Assembly: GCA_025353585.1 (NCBI GenBank)
Contig: JANXOM010000174.1
Coordinates: 1 to 64,000 of the forward strand
Length of the DNA stretch: 64,000 nucleotides
DNA from: Deltaproteobacteria bacterium
GTDB lineage: Bacteria; Myxococcota_A; Polyangia; Haliangiales; Haliangiaceae
Reading direction: 5' to 3'
Below, piece by piece: positions 45,330 through 57,852 of the stretch. Under the pieces are notes generated by a model. It was not told where the DNA came from, made no database searches, and worked only from the letters and a program-made list of their open reading frames with translations. Position 1 is the stretch's first letter; every line of letters starts with the position of its first letter. A program made the position numbers and the translations under genes.

Positions 45330-45882
45330 GACCTCCCGCAGACCCGGACGCGGACCCGGCGGCGGAGCCCGACGCGGAGCCGGCGGCGGAGCCCGACGCG
45401 GAGCCAGCGGCCTCCATGGTCGCCGAACCGGCGCCCGAACCGGCCCCGGAACCGGTCGCGGGCGGCATGGTCTTCGCGCCCGGACAGTCGGCGATCGTAC
45501 CCGGCGCCAGGTTCGGGTGGCCGCGGCCCGGGATCGGCAGCGACGTACCGCAGATGGCGGAGCCACCGACCGGGACGTACAGCGCATCGCTACCCTGCGC
45601 GGCGCGCACGACGAGCTGCATCGCCTGGTCGATCGGCATGTGGTACGTGCCGGTCTGGTTCATCCCGAAGTCGGTGATGTTGCGCATCTGCTCGGCGCGG
45701 AGCGCCTTGACGCCCGTCTCCTGACCACCGTAGTCAGCCGTGTTTTGCAGATCGCTCGTGTCGTTCATGTAGAACGCCTGGAGCGCGACGATCGTAACGT
45801 ACACGAGCACCGCGCCGCAGATACCGACGACGACGATGCCGATCGTGTTGAGCTTGTCCGGATTTCGCTTGGGGCCTGACAT
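45319..45882 (-). CDS. Small single-TM protein of the ACIII/caa3 operon (unknown)
   Basis: 187 aa. One N-terminal helix (TIGIVVVGICGAVLVYVTIVAL) with a basic cytoplasmic start; periplasmic part with MNDTSDLQNTADYGGQETGV and ALRAEQMRNITDFG; two Cys (AICGTSLP, ADCPGA); and a C-terminal Gly/Ser/Ala linker. No family is known to me. It is placed between actF and SCO in a tight operon (17 bp before, 11-base overlap after), so a structural or assembly role in the ACIII-oxidase supercomplex is likely. The linker resembles that of subunit II. Confidence 0.6.
   Translation of the reverse strand: MSGPKRNPDKLNTIGIVVVGICGAVLVYVTIVALQAFYMNDTSDLQNTADYGGQETGVKALRAEQMRNITDFGMNQTGTYHMPIDQAMQLVVRAAQGSDALYVPVGGSAICGTSLPIPGRGHPNLAPGTIADCPGAKTMPPATGSGAGSGAGSATMEAAGSASGSAAGSASGSAAGSASGSAGGHAR
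45358..45405 (-). repeat. Exact 24-bp tandem duplication coding for a Gly/Ser/Ala linker
   Basis: Two identical 24-bp units (45358-45381 and 45382-45405), with degenerate copies on both sides, encode GSAAGSAS-type repeats at the C-terminus of the small membrane protein. Such units can expand or shrink by slippage without shifting the frame. Confidence 0.8.
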
Positions 45883-45899
45883 GGTTCATTGCCTCCGGA

Positions 45900-47189
45900 T
45901 CACATCACGTCGTGCGCGAGCGAGAGCCCGAGCGTCGGATCCTTCACAGGGATCAGGTTGCCAGTCAGGTTGCGGCCGATGCCGATGAGGAGGACGCCGA
46001 TGAGGCCGATCCACACCGTGATGTCGAGCGGGGTGAAGCCGACGTGGTGGTAGGCGATGTTGCCGCTGAGGGGGCCGGCCACGACGGACGCGGTGCCGTG
46101 GTAGTCGGTCTGCCAGTCGTAGTTCGGCATCACGTTCCAGTAGATGTCGAGCCAGTGGAAGACGAGCTGCCACACCGCGAAGAAGACGAAGCTCGGCACG
46201 ATGCGCTTCGTCCAGCGTGACATCAGGAACACGAACGGGAAGAGCCAGAAGCCGACGAGCATCGCGATGCTCACCCACTGCCAGTCGCCGAAGAGCCGGT
46301 ACTTGTACCAGACGGTCTCCTCCGGCATGTTGCCGTACCACTGCAGCATGAACTGCGAGAACTGCGTGTAGGCCCAGAAGAAGGTGAACGCGAACATCCA
46401 CTTGCCGATGTCGTGGTAGTGGCTCGCGTTGACCGAGTGGGTCAGGCGGCCGGTGCGCTGGATGCCGAGGACCACGAGGCCGAGCGTGGCCATGCCGCCG
46501 ACCATCGCGCTGCCCCAGAAGTTGACGCCGTAGATCGTCGAGTACCAGGCCGGCGAGAGCGACATCAGGATGTCGAACGCCGCGAAGCACGTCGCGAACG
46601 AGTACAGGATCATCGCCGGCGCCGAGGCGACGCGCAGCGTGGTGGAGATCTTCGGGTCACCCGATTCGTCCTGCTCGCGCGACTTGCGGGCGAAGTACGC
46701 CGCGATGCTGCTGAACGCGACGCCGTAGATCACGAAGCGCACGGTGAAGAAGCCGGGCTCGAGCCAGCCGAGCTTGTGCAGCAGGTTGTGGTTGAGCTCG
46801 GGGTCGTGCGCGTCCGGGTGCGCCCAGTAGTAGAGGTTCTTGTAGCCGAGCAGCACCGGGAGCACGAACCCGAGGCCCGCGACGAACACGAGCGGGAACG
46901 CGGTGGCGATGGCCTCGGCGATGCGCCGGATCGCGGTGACCCAACGGCCGCGCACGAGGTGGTGCAGGATGGTGATCCAGAGGCAGCCGAGGCAGATGCT
47001 GAAGATGAACGTCCACCCGATCAGGTAGGCGTACATGAACCGCTTCCAGTGATCACCGTAGGTGGCACCGAGGACCAGCGAGATCGCGAGGAACACGACC
47101 GCGATGGCGAGGCCCGTCTTGGCGAGGCTGCCGCCGATCTTACCGGCCTTGATCTTCTCGTCCGGGTGCAATGTCTTCTCGAGGCTCAT
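45900..47189 (-). CDS. actF: Alternative Complex III subunit ActF
   Basis: 429 aa from ATG 47189, with GGAGG upstream and an ATGA overlap with actDE. There are about ten helices: LAIAVVFLAISLVLGATYG, YLIGWTFIFSICLGCLWITI, FVAGLGFVLPVLLGYKNLYY, APAMILYSFATCFAAFDILM, and a C-terminal VWIGLIGVLLIGIGRNL. It is an NrfD/PsrC-like quinol-binding-type membrane subunit, paralogous to ActC. The motif LHHLVRGRWVTAIRRIAEA after helix 2 is typical of ActF. It anchors ACIII and probably helps proton movement. Confidence 0.9.
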   Translation of the reverse strand: MSLEKTLHPDEKIKAGKIGGSLAKTGLAIAVVFLAISLVLGATYGDHWKRFMYAYLIGWTFIFSICLGCLWITILHHLVRGRWVTAIRRIAEAIATAFPLVFVAGLGFVLPVLLGYKNLYYWAHPDAHDPELNHNLLHKLGWLEPGFFTVRFVIYGVAFSSIAAYFARKSREQDESGDPKISTTLRVASAPAMILYSFATCFAAFDILMSLSPAWYSTIYGVNFWGSAMVGGMATLGLVVLGIQRTGRLTHSVNASHYHDIGKWMFAFTFFWAYTQFSQFMLQWYGNMPEETVWYKYRLFGDWQWVSIAMLVGFWLFPFVFLMSRWTKRIVPSFVFFAVWQLVFHWLDIYWNVMPNYDWQTDYHGTASVVAGPLSGNIAYHHVGFTPLDITVWIGLIGVLLIGIGRNLTGNLIPVKDPTLGLSLAHDVM

Positions 47190-48471
47190 TTGCCACCTCC
47201 CATCGTGCCGCCAGGCATGTTCGTGCGCTGATCGGCGGGCACGTCGTCCAGCGACGCGTTCTGGGCGCGCTCCAGGGCTCTCACATAGATGACGATGGCC
47301 CACCGATCGCTTTGCGGAATCTGCGCGCCGTAGCCCATCATCGTGTTGTATCCGTTCGAGATCGTATTGAAGAGCTGACCGTTCGGCATGCGGATCACGT
47401 CGGCCTTGGGATCGACGAGGTTGCGGGCCGCCCATGCTCCACCGTTGAGCTTCACGCGCTGCGGCACCGCGCCGTTGCCGTTCCCGTCGTAGCCGTGGCA
47501 CGGCGTGCAGTAGATGTTGAAGCGGTTTTGACCGCGCTTGACGAGCTTGTCATCGATGACGAACTCGCGACCATCCGGGTACGTCTTCGGGAACCCGTGG
47601 GTCCAGTCGCCGCCCTCGAGGCCGCGATAGAACACGTCGTCCGCGTTGAGCGAGCCGCGCGGGATGGTCCCGTCGATCTCGCCGCGGTTCGAGCGGCCAT
47701 CGGCGAACAGGTCGTTCGGCTGGTCGGACTTGAACTTCGGCTGGAAGTCCATGTCCGGGAAGATGTGGTAGTGCGGCTCGGACGACTTCGAGTTGCGCGC
47801 CTTGGCGGCGATGGCGAGCGGGATCAGGGCGAACGCGGTGCTCGCGACGATGAGCGCCAGCAGCCACTTCGGCATGACGGCCTTCGAGAGGTCCGGATCC
47901 TTGTGGCAGCTCTCGACGGCGATCGCGCCGGCGTCGATGAGGAGCTGCTTGGTGCCCTCGAGGTCGAAGCGCTTGTCGTCCGACTCGATGCCGATCAGGA
48001 AGGCGTCATCCGTGACGCGGCCGAAGCGCTCGCTGCGAAAGAACGGGTGCCAGACCTGCGGCAGCTTGTTGAGCGCCCACATGCCGAAGAAGGCCGTGAG
48101 GACCGAGATCAAGATCGTCGTCTCGAACGCGATCGGGATGTTCGCCGGCAGCGACCACGTGGGCTTGCCGGAGATGTTCCAGCCCCACTTGTACGCGTTG
48201 CAGTACCACTGGAGCGCGATGCCGCCGACGAGGCCCGTGAAGCCGCCGCCGAAGATCAGGAGCGGCAGGATGGTGCGCTTGATGCCCATCGCCTCGTCGA
48301 TGCCGTGCACCGGGAACGGGCTGTAGCAATCGAAGTCCGTGTAGCCGGCGTCGCGGACCTTGCGGGCCGCGTCGACGAGCTCGCCGGGGGTGTCGTACTC
48401 GGCGAGGAGGCCGAACAGCTTGCCCTCGCCGGCCGGCACGTCGTCGTGTCCGTGCGATCCGTGATCCGACA

Positions 48472-48472
<1 letters not shown>
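47186..48472 (-). CDS. actDE: Fused ActD-ActE subunit of Alternative Complex III
   Basis: 428 aa. Residues 1-190 are ActD (DUF3341): LFGLLAEYDTPGELVDAA, DCYSPFPVHGIDEAMG and two helices (LPLLIFGGGFTGLVGGIAL; ILISVLTAFFGMWALN). A third helix (LLALIVASTAFALIPLAIA) leads into ActE, a monohaem cytochrome c with NIYCTPCHGYDGNG and a Met-rich NTMMGYG. In most described complexes ActD and ActE are separate; here they are one chain. The His-rich N-terminus MSDHGSHGHDD is notable. It overlaps actC by one base and actF by four. Confidence 0.9.
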
Positions 48473-49871
<1,399 letters not shown>

Positions 49872-49875
<4 letters not shown>

Positions 49876-52800
49876 TCTGCACCCTCCTGCTGCTTCGTGA
49901 CCATGTCGGGGTTCGGGTTCCGGACGCGGGCGAGGTAGCGGTTCCGCGGCTTGGTGTAGAGCTCGGGCAAGAGCGAGTACTGGCGGCGGTCCGCCTGCAG
50001 CTTCGACACCCGGCTGTTCGGATCCTGCAGATCGCCGAAGATGATCGCCTCGGTCGGGCACGCCGCCTGACACGCGGTCACCACCTCGCCGTCCTGCAGC
50101 GGGTCGCCGACCTTGCCGGCGCGGGAGCCGTTGCGGATCGCGGCCTTCGCCTTGATCTTGGCCGTCTGGATGCGCTGCACGCAGAAGGAGCACTTCTCCA
50201 TGATGCCGCGCATGCGGACGGTGACGTCCGGGTTGAACAGGAGGCGGCGGACCTTGTTACGGGCGTCGCGGAACTCCTTGTTCCAGTCGAGGAAGTTGAA
50301 CCGACGGACCTTGTACGGGCAGTTGTTGGCGCAGTACCGCGTGCCGATGCAGCGGTTGTAGGCCATGTCGTTGAGCCCTTCCGGCGAGTGCTGCGTCGCG
50401 CCGACCGGACAGACCTGCTCGCACGGCGCGTTCTCGCACTGCTGGCACGCGACCGGCTGGTGCACCACCTCGGGCTCGTCGGGCGAGCCGCGGAAGTAGC
50501 GGTCGATGCGGATCCACGACATCTCGCGGTTGTTGATCACCTCGCGGCGACCCACCACCGGCACGTTGTTCTCGGACTGGCACGCGACCATGCACGAGTT
50601 GCAGCCGGTGCAGGTCGACAGATCCGTCGCCATGCCCCAGCGGTGGCCCTCGTACGTCTTCTCCTCGAACAGCGCGAAGCCGCGGGGCTTGCCCGCCTTG
50701 CCATCGTCGTTCGTGTCGTCGAAGAAGTGCTCCGGCTCCTCGGCCTTCCAGGCCTTGTCCTTGACGAAGTTCGCGACCGTCGTCTCCCGGATCAGCTCCG
50801 GGGCGCGCTTCTCGATCTCCTCGGCGCCGATGTCCTTGCGGAGGCCGGGGCGGTAGTCCCAGTGATCCTGCGTGTCGGCGAGCTCGTAGTGCTTGCCCGT
50901 CGACGTGGCGGTGACGCCGCCGATCATGTCGAAGCCGGCGACGGTGCGGACCTTGTACGTGTCGTAGCCGACGGGGACCTTGCCCTCGCGACCGCCGACG
51001 TGGCCCGCCGCGGTGCGCCCGCCGCCGAGCACGAGGCCGATCGAGTAACGCGCCTGGCCCGGCATGACGTAGCAGGGCAGCTCGACCGAGCGGTCACCGA
51101 TCTTCACGGTGATCATCGTGTCGTTCTCGAGGCCGTGGACCGTGGCGGTCTCCGGGCCGACGAGCGCGTAGTTGTCCCAGGTGACCTTCGTGAGGAAGTC
51201 CGGGGTCTCCTGCAGCCACGGGTTATTGGCGAAGCGGCCGTCGTACGTGTTGCTCGAGAAGTGGAAGACCACCTCGAGATCGCCGTTCGCGCGCTTCGTG
51301 CCGCCGGCCTGGCTCTTCGAGAGCGGGGCGGCGGGCAGCTCGGCGACGCGGCCGACCGTGGCCGGCGTCTGGGTGGTCGCGGCGATGAAGCCGTCGTGGA
51401 TGTTCTTCCGCCAGCCCGCGCCGAAGCCGAGGGCCTCGTGCGTGCCGCGGACGAGGGCCTCGCCGCCGAGCTCGTCGCCGATCAGCGCCGAGAGCAGCTC
51501 CGCCGACGACAGACCGCCGTAGAGCGGCGCGATCAGCGGCTGCGCGATGGTGACGGTGCCGTCCCAGGTGCGAACGTCGCCCCACGCCTCGAGGAAGTGC
51601 GCCTTGGGGACGTGCCAGCTGGACTTGAGCGACGTCTCGTCCTCGTACTCCGACAGGTGGAGGCTCGGGATGCCGGCCATGGCCGTGCCGAAGTCGAGAT
51701 CGACGGGGGCGTCGTAGACCGGGTTGCCGCCGAGGATGACGAGGGCCGAGACCTTGCGGGCCTTGAGATCGGCCGCGAGCGCGGCGATCGACTCGAGGTG
51801 CGACGGGCGGTCCGGATCGGTGACGTCGTAGTAATCGATCGGCGCCTTGATCTCTTCGTTGATGCGCGCGACGAGGGCGTGCACGATCGGCGGCTGGCGG
51901 CGACCGGCGATCACGACCGCGCGGCCGGTGTTTGCCTGGAGCTCGGCCGTGAGGACGCGCAGCCACTGGGCCACGCGCGCCTCTGCGAGGAGCTCCGAGG
52001 TCGGCTTGGCGCGACCGTCGACGCCGTGGCCGACGCCGGGGACCATCGCGTCGAGCGCGAGGACGAGGGGGAGGCACAGGTCCGAGCGCACGCCGAGGCG
52101 GTGATCCGCCATGGCGCCCGTGTTCGTCATCGTGCTCTCGGCGGCCCACAGCCGATTGATCTTGCCGATGCCGAGCGTGCCGTCGGGGCGACGGCTCCGC
52201 GCGAAGTCGCGGCTGTAGCGCAGCGCGGCCGGGTGCTCGACGAAGATATCGCAATCGATGGTGACGATCGTCTCGCACTCGGCGAGACGGGCGAGCGGGC
52301 GCATCGGCTTGCCGAACGCGAGCTTGGTGCCCGCGCGCTCGTTGTCCCACGAGAGCGGCTCGTACTCGTGCCACTGCACGGCGGGGAACTTTTGCGCGAG
52401 CTTGAGGCGGAGCGCCTGCACGGTCGGCGACGACGTCGCCTCGGACAGGATCCGACCGCCCTTCGCCAGCGCCGCGCGGAGCTCGCCGAGCCCCGCCTTG
52501 AACGACTCCATCGACGCGCCCTTGCCGCCGGCGGTCGGCGACTGGGAGCGATCGACGTCGTAGATGTGGAGGATGCTCGCCTGGGCGAACGTCGACGCGC
52601 CGCCGTGGCGCTTCGTGCCCGGGACGACCGCGCCGCCCGCGAACGGGTGCTCCGGGTTGCCGTCGAGCTTGATCGGGCGGCCCTCGTACGAGGTCGCGAT
52701 CAGCGCGTGGCCCACGCCACCGAGCTCCCACGCCGTCGAGTACTCCATCGTCTGGCCCGGGACCTCGTCCTCGGGGCGGCGCGAGAGAGGAACGATCTCC

Positions 52801-53126
52801 TCCTTCTCGTAGCGCTGGCAGCCCGCGGCGATCGCGCCCATGCCGGCGAGCCCGGCGGCGGAGCCCATCAGGTGGAAGAAGTTGCGGCGCGACATCGGAT
52901 CGGCCGGCGCCTTGCTCGGGTCCGTGCCCTCCGGCATCTCCTTGTCCGAGGGGTGCAGCTGCCACTCGGCCTGGCCGGCGAGCTCGCGCATCGAGCGCCA
53001 GTAGCCGTGCTCCGGCGTCGGCGGGAGCGGCGCGTCATGGTCGTGGTCGTGCCCGTGGTCATGCCCATGCGCGTGGTCGTGCGCGTGGTCGGCGGGGGCG
53101 AGCGAGTCAGGTTCTTTTGCGGACAT
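49872..53126 (-). CDS. actB: Alternative Complex III subunit ActB (iron-sulfur, molybdopterin-like)
   Basis: 1084 aa. A His/Asp-rich N-terminus ([18 protein letters not shown]) is followed near residue 78 by a Tat-type signal ([14 protein letters not shown]). The large middle part resembles molybdopterin oxidoreductases but is expected to lack the cofactor, as in other ACIII. The C-terminal third (about 830-1030) is a ferredoxin-like domain: [51 protein letters not shown] and [10 protein letters not shown], giving three [4Fe-4S] and one [3Fe-4S] in relatives. It moves electrons from ActC to the haem subunits. It begins 12 bp after actA. Confidence 0.93.
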
Positions 53127-53138
53127 GTGCTCGGCTCC

Positions 53139-53783
53139 TTAGCGGTGGCAGGTCGAGCAGTTGACGGGCGGGTGGATCGCGTTGCGCTGCAAGATTGCTT
53201 CGCCTTCGCCGGGCTGGGGCTCGTAGCCCATCTTCGTGACGTTCTCCGGCTCGCGGAGGTTCGGCGCCGGGTTCAAGTGGCAGTTGATGCACCACTCCAT
53301 CGTCAGCGGCTTGGCCTGGTAGACCTTGGCCATCTGGTCGATGCGGCCGTGGCACGACTCGCAGCCGATGGCGGCGTTCACGTGGGCCTGGTGGTTGAAG
53401 TAGACGTAGTCCGGGAGGTCGTGGACGCGCACCCAGTGGAGCGAGTCGTTCTGCTCGGCGAACGCCTGACGGACGGGAAGCAGGACCTCGGAGTCCTTCT
53501 TCACGACCGAGTGGCAGTTCATGCACGTCGCCGGCGGCGGGATGGCGGCCTTCGCCGTCCGCTCGACCGTCGAGTGGCAATACCGGCAGTCCATCCCGAG
53601 CTCACCCGCGTGCAGCGCGTGGCTGTACGGGACTGGCTGGTCCGGCTGGTATCCGATGCGAATCGCCTCGGGGGTGACGCCGTACGCGATCAGCGCGACG
53701 AGGTAAATCGGGCCGCCGACCGCCAGAAGTGTGATCCACTTCTTTAGGGTCTCGGTCCATTCCGGGAAGATGAATCTCTGCAT
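53139..53783 (-). CDS. actA: Alternative Complex III pentahaem cytochrome c, ActA
   Basis: 214 aa from ATG 53783 with AGGAA upstream. One N-terminal helix (WITLLAVGGPIYLVALIAYG) anchors it. Five c-type haem motifs are present: CRYCH, CMNCH, CESCH, CINCH and CSTCH. Extra His (SHALHAG, YFNHQAHV) are probable sixth ligands. It is the first gene of the respiratory operon and passes electrons between ActB and ActE or the oxidase cytochrome. The operon promoter must lie in the 259 bp upstream, shared with a divergent hydrolase gene. Confidence 0.93.
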   Translation of the reverse strand: MQRFIFPEWTETLKKWITLLAVGGPIYLVALIAYGVTPEAIRIGYQPDQPVPYSHALHAGELGMDCRYCHSTVERTAKAAIPPPATCMNCHSVVKKDSEVLLPVRQAFAEQNDSLHWVRVHDLPDYVYFNHQAHVNAAIGCESCHGRIDQMAKVYQAKPLTMEWCINCHLNPAPNLREPENVTKMGYEPQPGEGEAILQRNAIHPPVNCSTCHR

Positions 53784-53909
53784 GGAGGTTCCTGTCGCGA
53801 CGGCGACCGCGGTCTCGCCGTTTCTCGCTGCATCTTGCACCACATGCGTCGCGTCGCCCGCAAGCAACCCGCGCCGAATCTTGCGGCGTGTGGTCGCAGC
53901 GTGGCCCGA

Positions 53910-53928
53910 TGTCGCGATCGGCGCGACA
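53910..53928. promoter_or_regulatory. Inverted repeat upstream of the ACIII operon (TGTCGCG-N5-CGCGACA)
   Basis: Perfect 7-base arms with a 5-base spacer lie about 127 bp before the actA start, in the divergent gap 53784-54042. It is a possible regulator site for the respiratory operon or the divergent hydrolase. I cannot see a convincing -35/-10 pair in this gap. Confidence 0.35.
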
Positions 53929-54042
53929 ATCCGCCGCATGAAGGAAGTTGCGCTCGCAGATCGACGACCAAAACGCCCGCGGGCGCAGGCCCGGGCGGCG
54001 CTTTCCGCGGCGCTCGCGTGAACGCCGAGTCAGGCTCTGGCG

Positions 54043-54741
54043 ATGCGCGTCGCCGTGGTGCTGGTGATCCTGGGGGCAGCTCGCGTGGCGCAGGCGGCCC
54101 CCCCGAAGCTCGTGGTGCCGTGCAGGCAGTGCACGCTGGACCTGCCCGCCAAGACCGAGGGGCCCGTTCCGCTGGTCGTCCTCCTCCACGGTGATCGCCA
54201 GGCCGCCTCCACCCTCGAAAGCTGGTGGAAGAAAGCCGTCCTCGCCCGCGGCTGGGCCCTCCTGTCCTTGCAGTGCCCGCGCGACCAGAAGTGCGTGGAC
54301 AGCTACTGGCAATGGGACGGCGAGCCGCAGTGGGTGTTCGACCAGGTCGCGGCGGTCGGCAAGCAGGTCGCGCTCGATCCCGCGCGCACGTACCTGGTCG
54401 GCTGGTCCGGCGGCGCGTCCTGGATCGGGGATCGCGCGCAGGCATGGGAGCCCGTGTTCGCGGCCGTCGTCATCCACGGCGGCGGGATCGCGCCCCGCGA
54501 CGAGGGCTGTCCCCGGCGCGCCCTGCCGGCGTACTTTCTCGTGGGCGACAAGAACCCGCTGCACGCGCACGCGCGCGAGCTGCGCGCGTACTTCGATGCG
54601 TGCAAGGCCGACGTGACGTGGGACCTCGTGAAGGGCGGCGCGCACGATGGCGAGGAAGACGCGCTCACGCACCAGCCGAAGAAGGCGGCCGCGATCCTCG
54701 ACTGGCTCGCCGACCACGCCCGCGCTGCTCCAGCGCCTTGA
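54043..54741 (+). CDS. Secreted alpha/beta hydrolase (esterase, LpqC-like)
   Basis: 232 aa with signal peptide MRVAVVLVILGAARVAQA. VPLVVLLHGDRQAA gives the oxyanion segment, YLVGWSGGASW the G-x-S-x-G nucleophile elbow (Ser), and GGAHDGEED the catalytic His; an Asp in YFLVGDKNPLH completes a plausible triad. It resembles polyhydroxybutyrate depolymerase/feruloyl esterase-like small hydrolases. The substrate is unknown. It is divergent from the ACIII operon. Confidence 0.75.
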   Translation: MRVAVVLVILGAARVAQAAPPKLVVPCRQCTLDLPAKTEGPVPLVVLLHGDRQAASTLESWWKKAVLARGWALLSLQCPRDQKCVDSYWQWDGEPQWVFDQVAAVGKQVALDPARTYLVGWSGGASWIGDRAQAWEPVFAAVVIHGGGIAPRDEGCPRRALPAYFLVGDKNPLHAHARELRAYFDACKADVTWDLVKGGAHDGEEDALTHQPKKAAAILDWLADHARAAPAP

Positions 54742-54786
54742 GATCGGCCCGCCAACCTGGCCCGCCTCGTGCTTTGATGGGCAGCC

Positions 54787-55656
<870 letters not shown>

Positions 55657-55716
55657 TCGGGCCGCGGCGCGGCGGCATGGCGGCTCGTCGTCAGCGCGTG
55701 CCAGAGGCTTCGGGCT

Positions 55717-56691
55717 TCAGGGGACCAGCACGAGCTTGCCCTTGACCTCGCGCCGCTCGAGGCGACCGAGGGCCTCCGCCGCGCGCGCGAACGGCAAGAC
55801 CGCGTCGATCGCGGGGACGAGCTTGCCGGCCGCGACGTGCGCGAAGATCGCCTCGCAGTGCGCGCGGTTGCGCGCCGGCTCGCGCATGGCGAACGAGCCC
55901 CAGAACACGCCGACGATCTGGCAGCCCTTGAGGAGCGTGAGGTTCAGCGGGATCTTCGGGATATCGCCGCTCGCGAACCCGATGACGAGGTAGCGCCCGT
56001 TCCAGCCGATCGCCCGCAGCGCCGGCTCGGCCATCGCGCCGCCCACCGGATCGTAGACGACGTCGACGCCCTTGCCGCCGGTCAGCGCCTTCACGCGCTC
56101 CTTGAGGTCCTCGGTCGTGTAGTCGATCGTCTCCGACGCGCCGTGCGCGCGACAGAACGCGAGCTTCTCGGGGCTCGACGCGGCCGCGATCACCTTCGCG
56201 CCGAGGAGCGCGCCGAGCTCGACGGCCGCGATGCCGACGCCGCCGGCCGCGCCGAGCACGAGCAGCGTTTCGCCCGGCTGGATCGCGGCGCGGTCGACGA
56301 GCGCGTAGTACGTGGTCGCGTACGTGAGCAGCGTGGCCGCGCCCGTCTCGAACGAGACATGGTCCGGCAGCCGGACAACGGACAGCGCCGGCACCGCGAC
56401 CCGCTCGGCGTAGCCGCCGTACAGCATCGTGGCCGCGACGCGCTCGCCCACGGCGATCCCGGTAACCCCCGGACCGACCTCGCGCACCGTGCCCGCGACC
56501 TCGCCGCCCGGCGAGAACGGCGTGGCGGGCTTGAACTGGTACGCGCCGCGCGTGATGAGCGTGTCGGGGAAGTTCACGCCCGCGGCGGCGACGTCGATGA
56601 TGACGTGGCCGGCCGAAACCTTCGGGTCATCGACCTCGTCGACCTGGAGCGAGGCGGGACCGGTGAGCTCGTGGATCCGAACGGCGCGCAT
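55717..56691 (-). CDS. Zinc-independent quinone oxidoreductase (MDR family)
   Basis: 324 aa from ATG 56691. VNFPDTLITRGAYQFKP and PFSPGGEVAGTVREVG are quinone oxidoreductase signatures; LVLGAAGGVGIAAVELGALL is the NADPH-binding loop; VYDPVGGAMAEPALR and GRYLVIGFASGDIP complete the family pattern. The zinc ligands of alcohol dehydrogenases are absent. It should reduce quinones or enones with NADPH. It begins 14 bp after pheA on the same strand, probably the same transcript, without an obvious pathway link. Confidence 0.88.
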   Translation of the reverse strand: MRAVRIHELTGPASLQVDEVDDPKVSAGHVIIDVAAAGVNFPDTLITRGAYQFKPATPFSPGGEVAGTVREVGPGVTGIAVGERVAATMLYGGYAERVAVPALSVVRLPDHVSFETGAATLLTYATTYYALVDRAAIQPGETLLVLGAAGGVGIAAVELGALLGAKVIAAASSPEKLAFCRAHGASETIDYTTEDLKERVKALTGGKGVDVVYDPVGGAMAEPALRAIGWNGRYLVIGFASGDIPKIPLNLTLLKGCQIVGVFWGSFAMREPARNRAHCEAIFAHVAAGKLVPAIDAVLPFARAAEALGRLERREVKGKLVLVP

Positions 56692-56705
56692 GGGATGGCC
56701 CGAGC

Positions 56706-57827
56706 TTACGGCAGCGCGGCGGCGGCGTACGTCCCGAGGACGCGCAGCTCGCGGGTCAGCGGGCGAACGTCGTCGAGCGCGGCCTGCACGGCGGCGCTGG
56801 CCGCGTGGCCGAGGACGTCGGCGTAGAAGCGGTAGGTCCACGGCGCGCTCGCGATCGGCCGCGACTCGAGCTTCGTCAGCGACAGGCCGCGCGCCGCGAA
56901 GCGCACGAGCACGTCGCCGAGCGCGCCCGGGCGATCCTGCAGCTCGATGAGGAGCGAGGTCTTCGCGGCGGCGTCGGCCGCGACGGGCGCGGGCCGCGGC
57001 GCGATCTCGACGAAGCGGGTGGCGTTGCCCGAGGCCGTCTGCACGCCGCGCTCCACGATGGCGAGGCCGTAGCGCTGGGCCGCAGCCGCGCTCGCGATGG
57101 CCCCGAGCGTCCGGTCGCCGGACTCCGAGACGAGCTTCGCGCTGCCGGCCGTGTCGAGATCGGCGCGCGCGCGGAGGTGCGGGTGCGCCGCGAACAGCGC
57201 CTGGCACTGCGCGAGAGCCTGCGGGTGCGAGCGCACGACGCGGAGCTCGGCCAGGGCCACGCCCGGCAGCGCGAGGAGGCAGTGCTCGATCGCGGACACG
57301 ACCTCGCCGGTGATGTGGAGCTGGCCGCCGCCGAGGAGGTCGTACGTCTCGTTGATCGAGCCCGCCGTGGTGTTCTCGATCGGCAGGAGCGCGAGGTCGG
57401 CCGTCCCGGCGAGGACGGCGTCGGCCGCCGCGCGAAACGAATCGCAGCCGGTGAGCAGCGCGCCGCCCGCCCGCAGCGCGTAGCGGCCCTGCGCGGCGAG
57501 GTGGCTGTAGCTCCCCTCGACGCCCTGGTAGGTCACGCGGAGCGGCACGTCGTCGCGACTGCGCACGCGCGCCTCCTGGTGCGCGACGGACATGTCCATC
57601 ACCACGCGGTAGAGGCGCTCGACCTCGTGCGGATCGAGGCCGGCGGCGGTGGCGTGGCCGCGCAGGCGGGCGAGCAGCTGCTCCTCGCGCTCGCGGTCGC
57701 GGAACGGGCTCGCCGCGGCGAGCTTGGCCTCGGCGACCTCCTCGACGAGCCTCTGGCGCTCCGCCAGGAGGGCGATGATCTGGCGATCGACCTTGTCGAT
57801 CGCCTCGCGGAGCGCCACCAGGTTCAT
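56706..57827 (-). CDS. pheA: Bifunctional chorismate mutase / prephenate dehydratase
   Basis: 373 aa from ATG 57827. Residues 1-90 are an AroQ chorismate mutase (LREAIDKVDRQIIALLAERQ, FRDREREEQLLARL). The dehydratase (about 98-275) has VTYQGVEGSYSHLAA, LPIENTTAGSINETYDLL and SGNATRFVEI with the catalytic T-R-F. The C-terminal ACT domain (TSLLIELQDRPGALGDVL, LTKLESRPI) gives feedback control by phenylalanine. It makes phenylpyruvate in the cytosol. The divergent lipoprotein gene starts 25 bp away. Confidence 0.95.
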   Translation of the reverse strand: MNLVALREAIDKVDRQIIALLAERQRLVEEVAEAKLAAASPFRDREREEQLLARLRGHATAAGLDPHEVERLYRVVMDMSVAHQEARVRSRDDVPLRVTYQGVEGSYSHLAAQGRYALRAGGALLTGCDSFRAAADAVLAGTADLALLPIENTTAGSINETYDLLGGGQLHITGEVVSAIEHCLLALPGVALAELRVVRSHPQALAQCQALFAAHPHLRARADLDTAGSAKLVSESGDRTLGAIASAAAAQRYGLAIVERGVQTASGNATRFVEIAPRPAPVAADAAAKTSLLIELQDRPGALGDVLVRFAARGLSLTKLESRPIASAPWTYRFYADVLGHAASAAVQAALDDVRPLTRELRVLGTYAAAALP

Positions 57828-57852
57828 GCGGCCACTGTAGTACGGTCGCCCC

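Noticed and set aside
50388-53747. A long plus-strand open frame opposite actB and actA
   Set aside because: The minus strand encodes recognisable iron-sulfur and haem motifs; the antisense translation has none.
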